The notes under the pieces are model-generated. The model made no database searches. It worked only from the letters and a program-made list of their open reading frames with translations, and had not been told where the DNA came from. From Plakobranchus ocellatus (Eukaryota; Mollusca; Gastropoda; Plakobranchidae): a stretch of 29,646 bases of DNA. Made by a program: the position numbers and the translations under genes. Location of the stretch: NCBI GenBank assembly GCA_019648995.1, contig BLXT01007705.1:1362150-1391795 (forward strand). Reading direction: 5' to 3'. Positions 1 through 9,500 of this stretch are shown here, piece after piece (position 1 is the first letter of the stretch; every line of letters starts with the position of its first letter).

Positions 1-124
1 GTGGTGTTTCCTTATATTTGAGCGAGCGGCGAGACGCTTCCGCGTTGCTCCTTCCTTGATTTCAGCGTAAAAAAGATTGTCGTATGCTGTTGTTAGTGGC
101 TAGGGAACAGGTGCGAAAACTCAG
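1..124 (+). other. Probable non-coding first exon (5' UTR) of the tetraspanin gene
   Basis: This stretch is richer in CpG than the AT-rich DNA that follows and ends in a perfect splice donor (CAG then GTGAGT, donor GT at 125-126). The next strong acceptor leading into a coding exon is the pyrimidine-rich one ending at 3483, six bases before the tetraspanin ATG, so the stretch is best read as the leader exon. The transcription start is not visible and may lie left of the window. It contains an ATG at 84-86 that opens an upstream ORF. The call is inferred from splice signals and composition; no transcript data are available. Confidence 0.5.
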
Positions 125-871
125 GTGAGTTGTCAAGTTTTTAATTGTTCATTTTCTGACGCAAAAGTAAAAGTCAATAATTAGTTGGAGTGATGGAAAT
201 TTTAAAAACTGAAAACTTTATTTCCTCCATATAATTTAAAACTTGTAACTTTGATAATATTCTTAGGTTTTATTTGATCGATAACATTGATTTAAACTTG
301 CTCTTTAACATGAGATGTATCCCACACTTAGACTTTCACTCAGGTATTAATTAGATTAAACAGAATTTTTGTTCTTACCGAAGACTTAAGACCCATTTTA
401 AATTTCATATTTAAAATAAGATCCCCTGTTAAATTTCGTTACACTGACTATATGTAAAATTAAATCCATGGAAGGATTTCCATACCCGGAAACATCCTCT
501 AAATGAAGATGAACAATAATTGTCAATATTTTTGGATCCTCCTTGAGCTATTTGACGAAAGGGAAGCTAGCACATAGAGTCTAATTATTGAAAGGAGCAG
601 CACTAATATTAACCCAGGAAGTGTCACTATAAAATATCTAATTGTGGTGTACTGTATTATTCAAAAGTGAATATTTTTTTTTCCATTTAATAACTATGGC
701 AAAGTCAGGAATATCTGCTGATTTTATAAGACCTTGACAACTCTTAGTTAAGAAAATGGTGCCTTACATGGAAATCCTCTCAAATATATAATTAGATGTA
801 CATCTAAAAATAATGTTGGTCGAGTATCTAAAATAAATATATTAAAACTTCATTTCAAATGGGCCAGAAAT

Positions 872-990
872 GATTTCTTGAAATTAAATTTTTAAAGTGA
901 GGCTTCCTTGTGGTCACGTGAAAAAAAGAAAGGATTTCCTGAAATTAAATTTTTAAAATATAAGGCTTCCTTTTGGTCAAATGAAGAAAG
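872..990. repeat. Direct tandem duplication, two units of about 61 and 58 bp
   Basis: Unit 1 (872-932) and unit 2 (933-990) both begin GATTTC(T/C)TGAAATTAAATT, then share GGCTTCCTT, TGGTCA and a GAAGAAAG-like end. They differ by a few substitutions and small indels. A short third start (GATTT, at 991 and again near 1007) suggests a decayed further unit. Lies in the 5' UTR intron. Confidence 0.8.
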
Positions 991-1693
991 GATTTAAAAA
1001 AGAAAAGATTTCTGATTATGCACACATGTGATACTCCATAATATTGATTACGTTATGAAGGCAATTCTAGTCAGCTGTTGTCAATTTCATAGCTTTTTTA
1101 AAATTTGTCAGTACTGAAAAAAATAATTTTGTCTGAAAGGAAACAAATTTGTTTTTTAAATTTGGGAAAAAAAAGATGAACACTGGGATCATATAGACAG
1201 CTGAATTTGATTTAATCAGCTCCAAATTGGCAATAACTCTTGAAATCTACGATAAGTGATTCATAGAAAACGTGTCCTGTTTCACATGATTAAATGATTA
1301 AATACTATGATATGACAAGTTGGAAAGCAGTCTATAGGGTCCACAGATTTTCTTTTCTTTTGTGTGCATTTTAAAAGTCTTTCACAAAATTTTCCTTTTC
1401 ATCATTATCTGCAATCATTCTTTTCGCTTATTTTCATTCATTCCAAAGAGTATCAGACTTTGAAATTTAAAAATAAATACCTTATCAGAATCCAGAATTT
1501 AAAAAAAATTGTCTCAGGTATTAATTTACAATCTAATCTGTCTGTTATGATGGGTGTGAAGATAAACTTTTCTGTCAAGAAAGTGAATACTTTATGCAAG
1601 AATGTTAATGCAACCCCTTAACCTCATTACTTACTTTCTCTCTTATTCCTTGAAAAAAAAAAATGTAAAATTAAGTAATCTAAGAGCTCCACC

Positions 1694-1696
<3 letters not shown>

Positions 1697-1752
<56 letters not shown>

Positions 1753-1773
1753 TCTGTCTCTCTCTCTCTCTCT
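1697..1773. repeat. (CT)n microsatellite
   Basis: About 77 bases of nearly pure CT dinucleotide, interrupted twice by TGTC. It directly abuts the 5' end of the SINE-like element at 1775. A shorter CT tract follows that element at 1927-1944. Confidence 0.95.
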
Positions 1774-1774
1774 A

Positions 1775-1892
1775 AGGGGGCAAGGTAGCACAGCAGACAG
1801 CGAATCTTCTCTCATGGGTTCAAGCCCCTCCACCATAGCCCTGGCCTAACAGCCTGAGATCACCTTGTTGTGGACTGGCTATATACAAAAAT
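1775..1892 (+). mobile_element. tRNA-derived SINE-like element, copy A
   Basis: Near its start is an A-box-like stretch (TAGCACAGCAGA, 1786-1797) and then a B-box match (GGTTCAAGCCC, 1817-1827), the internal RNA polymerase III promoter arrangement of tRNA-derived SINEs. A body including GCCTGAGATCACC (1852-1864) and GACTGGC leads to TACAAAAA. The body recurs in reverse orientation at 3085-3248, so this is a dispersed family and not a chance tRNA-like stretch. It is not a functional tRNA gene: no convincing acceptor stem. It is bounded by CT tracts on both sides. Confidence 0.65.
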
Positions 1893-1926
1893 CAACTAAC
1901 TCTTTCTTTCTTCCCCCCTCCTTCCC

Positions 1927-1944
1927 CTCTCTCTCTCTCTCTCT
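1927..1944. repeat. Short (CT)n tract
   Basis: CT dinucleotides within a wider pyrimidine run (about 1897-1950) that follows SINE-like copy A. Confidence 0.85.
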
Positions 1945-2401
1945 TTCCCCAACAAATGAACAAATTTAATGTACATTTCAGATATAGGGTCGAGGGAAGA
2001 TTAAAAGATTAAAGACACATTGTCAAAACTACTAGGACTGATGAATAAAAATGTCACAGCTGTGGAGCAATGATTAATTTGGGAATGGATTAAAAAAGAT
2101 GTATCGATAATTTCTTTTGAAAGCTTCATATATTTATAAAAGATACATCTTAATCAAAATATTCTGAATATAAAAAGGATGATGCATCTCATGACCAATC
2201 CGATATCTGTCAGAACTCGTATTTTGTACATTTTGAATCTTTTATATAGGTAGGCAGTGCATTTAACAAACTTTGCTTAAGTGAGGACTGGATTAGGAGA
2301 TTTGTAAATGGGAGTTAACAAAGAAAAAAAAGTTCCTTTCTCCCACACATGTTATGCCACATCCGACTCATTAGGTTTGGTTTTGTGAATATGGGATGAG
2401 C

Positions 2402-2580
2402 GGGGGGCTCACTTGATAAGGCATTTGACTACCATGTGAGAGGTCCAAGTTTCGAATTCCAGTCTGGGCCAAGACAACTGTGTGCCGGCTCAGGAAAATC
2501 ATGATATTGTCGAAAATGCTATTTTTGAGATACAGGCTGATGTAGGTGAAATATTGACCTCAGGTCAAAAACCTACTTAC
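2402..2580 (+). mobile_element. tRNA-derived SINE with recognisable tRNA-like head
   Basis: The head (2402-2470) reads like a degenerate tRNA. An A-box-like GGCTCACTTGATAAGGC follows the G run; then comes an anticodon-arm-like region, GAGAGGTCC, and a T-loop/B-box stretch (GTTTCGAATTCC, 2449-2460). A non-tRNA body begins near 2475. Its segment 2480-2512 is repeated in inverted orientation at 2864-2897. The 3' limit near 2580 is a guess from loss of recognisable pattern. It differs from the family at 1775 and 3085. Confidence 0.6.
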
Positions 2581-2863
2581 ATAGATATCTTTAGCATCTT
2601 ATTTATCATTTCACAAGAGATGATACATGTTAGAATACTCTAAATATTTTTATTTTCAATTATTTTGGAGACCAACTTTTTATTGGATTTACTTCTTTCC
2701 AAGACTTTAAACGCGATTTTCTCAGTTTCGACTTCCGTCAAATCATACTCTTTAGATACCCATAACTTCCTTAATTTTCAAGATATTTTAAAAATTCAAT
2801 TTGCTGGTTAATCAGGACACTCTAAGCCATCCAAAAATATAAGTATCTGTGTAGGTGAAATTA

Positions 2864-2897
2864 CCGACAAAACCATGATTTTCCTAGGCTGGCACAC
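2864..2897 (-). repeat. Inverted copy of the SINE body core
   Basis: Read on the - strand this begins GTGTGCCAGCCTAGGAAAAT and continues through CATGGTTTTGTCGG. It matches 2480-2512 on the + strand with few differences. Flanking sequence on both sides (about 2820-2960) looks repetitive but does not match the tRNA-like head, so it may belong to a related element sharing this module. Confidence 0.6.
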
Positions 2898-3084
2898 AAT
2901 TTTTTTATTGCTCCCCTGTATTCACCCAGCACAAAATGGATGGCTATGACTCTTAAGACCAAGCAAAGGTGAAGGAGGTTTAGGAAAGTAATGGCAAATT
3001 ATCTCAGAGTGCCTTATGCCAAGACTAATCAGGACCATACTTCTGATTCTCTAATGCTTAAAGCATATGTAAGACCCACTATAC

Positions 3085-3248
3085 TTTTTTTTTGTACATG
3101 GCCAGTCTATAACCAGGTGATCTCAGGCTTTCAGACCTTCCGTCAGGCCAGCACACTTGTGGAGGGGGGTTTTGAACTTGTGACAGAAGGTCCCCTGCAG
3201 ATCTTAGGGTGGGTTTGTTGCCCACTGTATCACCAACGCCCCTTCCCG
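3085..3248 (-). mobile_element. SINE-like element, copy B (same family as copy A, inverted)
   Basis: On the - strand it runs from a G-rich start near 3248 through a B-box-like AGTTCAAAACC (3178-3168) and CCCCTCCAC to the shared body. There it has GCCTGAGATCACC (3128-3116), GACTGGC and TGTACAAAAAAAAA at the 3' end. The order of motifs matches copy A at 1775-1892. Copy B has extra bases between B box and body and in the head, so one copy is deleted relative to the other. It ends in an A-run, as expected of a retroposed element. Confidence 0.65.
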
Positions 3249-3489
3249 ATATATTAGGACTGATCTGCAGACATGCATATGTTAAAATAATATGGTCCAG
3301 CTTTTGCGATAATATGGTTCATGAAATAATGAGACGGACTTTGCCTTTCATACATCACAGAAAATCTAAATGGGATTTTAATATTTGGGTGTCATATAGG
3401 CTGCTAATTTGTTCATTGTAAGCTGAATGTCACTTTTTCCTCTTTCATGTGTCATATTATCTATTTTTTTTTCTTCTTTTCAGTTCATC

Positions 3490-3546
3490 ATGGTTTTGAT
3501 AAGTTTTCTTAAGCTGTTGCTCAACATCTTCAATGTTGTTTTCATT
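3490..3546 (+). CDS. Tetraspanin coding exon 1 (residues 1-19)
   Basis: Encodes the start and first half of TM1 (FLKLLLNIFNVVFI). The exon itself probably begins at 3484 after the acceptor TTTTCAG. The donor GTGAGT at 3547 leaves phase 0. Confidence 0.88.
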
Positions 3547-6500
3547 GTGAGTACAATTGGTATTTAACTCTGAAAATAGCTGTCTTTCAACTACTCCTAG
3601 TGAGTTTATGCGCAGCATATAAAACTTCTGAGAAAAATGAGAAGAATTTGATCATTTTTTTTCCCCTTTTTTAAAAATATTTTTCTTAGGAATTACAAAA
3701 CCTTGTCTTAAAATCAATGTAGCTCAATCCAGTTTTCACCGTTGTGAAATTTACAGAAAGAATTTTCAAGCTGTTTCAGTGATCCCCAGACAAATGTGTT
3801 TTGAACCCCCAAAAAGGTGAAAAATATTTCATCAAGAATAAAATTCAAGTTAAAAAAAAAACAAAAAACAAAGAGACAAAATGAGAAGCAGCTGAAATGA
3901 AGGATTTCTCTGTCATCCCTATATGATCTTTTGTATTTCACTAGTTCTGTGAACCACATCTTGCAGATCTATGAGGCAGCATGTGATTTTCACATTTAAA
4001 TTTTTTGAAATTTTGAGCAGATTTATATAATTATGACAGAGCATTTAAGTAATGTGGAACACTTTGGCCTGTGTTGACTTTTTGAAAATTTTCAATGATA
4101 ATGGAATTACGAGCAGTCAAACATGCTACCAGTTAAAAGAAAGGGTATTTTGACATGAAGCAGCTATAGTTTAATGAATGTGCCAAAAAGATAGGGCCAA
4201 AAACACTGGTACCACTCATGTGAAACTGATGGTTGATTTCTAAATTTGTTTTATGTTCTTTGCCTGTTTTCACAAAAGTGAGGTTTCATTTGCCTCGACA
4301 TATATATATCTCAAGGTATAAATGTGTTTAGCATCAATACTAAATTTTCAAAAATTCACAAAAGTTGATTTTAAAAGATAAGAAATAACATCTTGAAAGT
4401 TGTTTCTGCTCAAAAGCATTTTTTGCAGCTTCTGAACAATGAAGGAGAAGATCTGATCTCAACTCATGAATTTCTTTTGTATGGCTAAAACAGATTGTTA
4501 AGATTAAAAAAACAAACAAACAAAAAAACCCCACTTTTCTTCTTAATTGTCAAACAGATTGATTTGTGTTTCATTGTTCAGTTGAATCCAAATGATTTAA
4601 TTCATTACAATTTGTTCACATTTGCCCTTTCATTTTTTCCTCATTATTATTTTTTTAACTGTTAACATTTTTATTTTTTTTTTACCTCAAGATATACAGA
4701 TTTTGATCTTTCCAAGGATAAATTATCATTACCTTCATTTGCCATTTACCGATTTTTTTTTCTTTTTTAAAGTTTATAAAATATACAAGCACAAGTTTAA
4801 AATTATACATCATGGTATTCACAGAGTGAATCAAATGTGTGAAACAATTGAAAAGTAATTATTTTCCTTTTTTGTAGAAATTTTCACCATAATTCTCATT
4901 TTCAGGCTGTAGGCATCACTTTGGTGGGTATTGGAATATGGACAGCGGTAGTAAAGGTATATGTTTCCCTGGTAATAGGAGATTCCTTGTTCCGGGCTGC
5001 AGCATACCTCATCATATGTGTGGGGTTTATAACCATAGGGGTCTGTGTTGTGGGACTCGTGGCAGTTATTAGAGAAAAACAAAGATGGCTCTGGGTGGTA
5101 AGATTTCTTTTTTTTTCCATAACAAGAATCTGCTTTACTTCAGAATTCTTAGAAATAGATCTGTTTGATTACACCATCTTAAGTTTAGAGGTGCAGTCTT
5201 TCATTGTTTCAAATAGATTTAATATTGAAGTGAAAGAGGGTTTTCCAAAATATGAGTTGTCAACATTGCTATATTTGAAAGATTTTCTATTCATACTAGC
5301 CATGTTTAAAAATATTGAACTCATCATTACATAAATCTTCAATTTGTTTGTGTAATGGCGTAAGACGTTTAACACTTTATATTTGAAAAATAGGTTTTTG
5401 ATGCATCCTTGATATGTAAATTAAACAAATAACTTTTGTACATAACTATGATTACAAGATCACTAAAAAAAAATGATCACCCATCAACACTTTAAGCTTA
5501 TTCACCACAAAGTTAAGAGCACAGATCAATTTTTTTTACATGGATTTTCTCCTTATATATCCATCTTATTGTAAATTATACTGTACTGATACTCAGTTGG
5601 CTTTTCCCTTTATTAAATTGGATATTCTTTTTTTTTTACACGCATTTTAAAAAAAGTGGGGTCCACCTTTTGGCAATAGTCCAAATATTAAATACATATT
5701 TTTGTAATGTTTTAATCTTATGTTAAACTGACACTAAAGTTTTTTTAAAGGAGTTTCAGACCTTTAAAAATGATTTATTTTTGCCGGTTTCTGTTTTCTA
5801 CAATTTTGATGTTTTAGAGTTAGGATGTAGTATGTTTTTTGTTTAAAATATATCTTTATATTGGGTTTCATAGCTTCCCCTGATTTTTTTTCTTTTATGC
5901 TCTTGTCACATTAACTTAGCACCTTTTCCCCCTATTTCATTAAAAAATTTTTATTATTATGCTGATTCCACAGTACCTTGGACTTTCAATATTCTGTTTC
6001 TGTGCTCTTATGACATCAGCAATTTTGGCCATAGTCTTTAAGAGTGAAGTAAGTGACTTTTTTTTCCCCAAAAATGGAATGAGTTGCCTAGTTAAGTTAA
6101 AAATGGGCTCTTGCATACTGGTGACGAAATACAGGTGACATTTTTGCAATTTTTAATAAAAGCATTGAAAAGGGTAAAGATTGACTATTTTTTCTTATAT
6201 TGGTCTTTCTTAGCATTTTCCCATTTCATAACTTACCTAAGAGATTCTCACACTAGTAAAGTTACAGAATAAATTTCCCCCTCTATAATAGAAACACACT
6301 GATCAACTCGGAATTGTCAAAACTGAATATAACTCATTCTTATAGGAAACTTTTCATAAATAAACTTGTTTACTTAACAGAAATTGGATGATAGAGTATC
6401 ATTTAAGGACATTAATCTAAAATTATGTGAGAAGAATTTTGTTGTTAGGCTGAATAACGATATCAGTTTGACCATAACTTTATATCCATTAAATTGAGAA

Positions 6501-9500
6501 TAGTCACGATTGATACAAATACTCTTAACTATTTGACTACAGCCACAGATTCATGAGGTTATGTTTTTGGGTACTTTGGTCATACCAAAAATGCCGTCCT
6601 CATAATAAATTTGTTTCAAGCAATTTGCTGTGATTAAAATTCTTATAGCTAAAGGTTGTTCAGCAGCAAACATTAGAAAGAAACCTCTAAATGGTGAGGG
6701 CTGCATTGATGTCAGTTTTATTAGGCAATGTTCAATAATTTTCAAAGGAAAAAATCTGATTGAGATCAGAGTGAATAATACAATGCATTTTGTTAGATCC
6801 TGTCAATCAAGATAAGCTAATCAATGTGTTGAGCAAAAAGTCATTGCTAATAGAGTAAACGAAATTAAAGAAAAAGTGCACCGCACCATTGTAGATATCC
6901 AAGGCTATAGATTCCATGAGGCCATGTTTCAATTTCCATTTTTTTGTAATGTGAAAGCAACAGATATTCTCTTTTGAAAAATATATCACACTACAATTTA
7001 ATTTTATTGTATAGTGACACCTTAAGTTTAAAAAAATAACTGAAAGGATACAACTATGGCAGCGATACTGATGTGGAGGCTGAAGTGCATTTGTGGTGTG
7101 AGCAAAAGTTTGTTGATTTCATTGCAAAAAATGTAGAGATGATTCTGTCACTGTTTCCTCTGTTTGTGAGTTGCATCAGAGACTGTGATGAAAAATACAA
7201 TTTTACATTATGTGGCTGATAGTCTAACTTTTTTCAGGGATGACAAATTGTGAAACAAATATTATTTCTCAGCCCTCTGTGGTATGATGCAAAATTTTGT
7301 TATTGTAGAAATCTCAGACAGTTATGCAATGTGATGCTACTACACAGATTTAATACCATTCCAATCTTTGTCAGTCTATAACTCCTTTTTGAGGAAAATT
7401 GTAATCAGAGCCTGATTTTCTTTATGGTGATTATCTTTGGTTATGTTTCTCATCATTTTGAAAGCTGATAGAAAATAAATTGTGAACATTATTGTAATGA
7501 ACTGCAAATTAACAAAATGCTATTGAAATGAAAGACATAATACAAATTTACACCGTTATATGTTCAGTTTTGGATAAAGAAATAAAAAATTTATACATTT
7601 GAATATTTTTCATTATATTTAATATACAGTCATGTTAGGACACATAGGTGTTAAGAGTTCCCTGAGCTAATGCATTTTTAAATGTTTACCTTTTCTTTTT
7701 AGAAGTCTTCTTTAATTTATCAAACATCAAAATCACATTGTTCGTATATGCTGGTTCTTATTGTAGTCCTCAGAAATTTGTTCTTATTGAAAACTTATCT
7801 TACATTTGCTATATTAAAGTTGACATTTCGTTTCACATTTTTACAATAGTGAATAATATTGCTATTTGTTTATCATCTACCACAGGATAATATCACATGT
7901 CTGATATTGCTGTGTAACATTTGTTTTCATGCAAGTTTGTTTATGAACAGGTTGAGGGTGTGATGGTTGACAATATGCGAAAGTCCCTTATTGACAAGTA
8001 TGGTAAAGATGGTGAAGTCACAGATGCATGGGATCAACTGCAATCAGATGTGAGTTGTTTTTTTCATAACACTATGCTGCTTGACAACTTCATACCAAGA
8101 TAGATGGCCATAGACAGCATAACTCATTGATCAAGCTCCAAAAAAATTTTTTTTTCCAGTGATTTTATATAATTTTAATTGGTATTCTCACTATAGTGAC
8201 AGAATTAATATTGTTACATTCTTGTAAAATGCTTATGGAGGTGTCACTAAAATTCAGAATTAGTTCTTTCATTTTTAGTTCATGAGAGCAGCTCGAAAAA
8301 CTGCATGGTCAGTATAGTGTGGAGATGAGTCTTCAAAAGTGTATGCCAATATGAACTCCATTTACTTTAGACTTTGTATATGTAATCAGTTAATTTTAAC
8401 ATTGGTTGTGGGTGATAGATCCCATTCTAGAGAATGTTCAAATATTGGATAATTAATTTCAGCATCAGACTTCACTCATAATTTTAGCACAGTAGACTAA
8501 TGTTTGGTTTATTTTTCCATTGAATTTAAAGATTGTTTAAATGGCTTTTTTTTACATCATCATTTTGATAGAGGGTGTGCATAAGCAAAAGCCAAGTTTG
8601 AACTTGCCGAAAAACCCAAAAAGAATAAAACCCACCCCAAAAAAGAATGTATTTATTGTCAGCAAATTCACTCAATTAGATCTATAGCAGACCATTACCA
8701 AGCAAAACAATACTTGTTTGTAAGCTTTTTTGAGCTTTCTAAATAAACTATAAAAAGAAACAAACCAAAAGAAAATTGCTCTGTAATTGAAATTATGTTT
8801 GTTTCCCCTCTGATTAAGTAGATCTAAAGCAATAGATGATAATTCTACAATTATAATAGACGCACAGTAATTTTGTAGGCACTGTATTTTTTTGAAGATT
8901 GGGTTCAATTTGTGGCTTTTCCAATTTAGTTATTCTTGAGCAGGAACATGTTTAAAACAAACTGAAATTAAATTACAAATTTTCAATAATTAATTCCAAC
9001 TACCTTTTTGTTCACTAAATTGTGTTTGAACTTTTTTTAAAAATGCAAATCGTCTCTTACTGATTTCTTGATGTTTTCATCCATGACTTTCATCAGCTGG
9101 GCTGCTGTGCGGTGAATGAAACGTATGTTGGACATTTTGCTCTATTTGATTTGCCATATGCTGACAACAGTATGCCTGAGTCTCAGGAAGAAAAAGCAAG
9201 ACAAGATTCATGGCCTATATACAAGCGCACCGAATTTTTCCGCATGCAGCTTTGTAAGTTTCATGTTTTCTGCGGCATGTTTTACAAGACAATGTAATTA
9301 TTTGAAAGATGGATATTTCTTCTTCTTTAAGTGCCTTGTTTTGAACAGACATTGACGATTGTGTTCTTTCACTCAAAGTTTTTCTTACTCAACCTTTTGA
9401 AGTTGTTGTCGCCACCATTAAACATTTCCCAGGACTTAAGACTTTCAATAAGATTTATTCTATGTCTACCTTTGTACTGCATTTGCCTTTGATCTTTCAA

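Larger units (their letters stand above)
125..3483 (+). other. Tetraspanin 5' UTR intron, repeat-rich
   Basis: Intron between the inferred leader exon and the first coding exon. The donor is GTGAGT at 125; the acceptor is a T/C-rich tract ending in TTTTCAG at 3483. It holds a 61-bp tandem duplication (872-990), a long CT tract (1697-1773), two inverted copies of a SINE-like family (1775-1892 and 3085-3248), a tRNA-derived SINE (2402-2580) and an inverted piece sharing its core (2864-2897). No conserved coding potential is visible. Confidence 0.5.
84..3499 (+). promoter_or_regulatory. Putative spliced upstream ORF overlapping the tetraspanin start
   Basis: If 1-124 is spliced to 3484, the ATG at 84-86 opens an 18-codon frame that crosses the junction (AG from 123-124 plus T from 3484) and stops at TGA 3497-3499. 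It therefore overlaps the main ATG (3490-3492) in another frame. The upstream ATG has a weak context (C at -3, C at +4), whereas the main ATG is strong (A at -3, G at +4), which would allow leaky scanning. It depends on the inferred leader exon. Confidence 0.35.

Noticed and set aside
1627-1836. A - strand frame rich in Arg-Glu repeats
   Set aside because: It is the translation of the GA/CT microsatellite and part of the SINE, not a protein.
2402-2473. Functional tRNA gene
   Set aside because: A and B boxes are tRNA-like, but the T loop has an insertion, the stems are poor and the body continues as a SINE with an inverted partner nearby.
4921-5334. 137-codon membrane protein
   Set aside because: It is tetraspanin exon 2 read through its donor into the intron.
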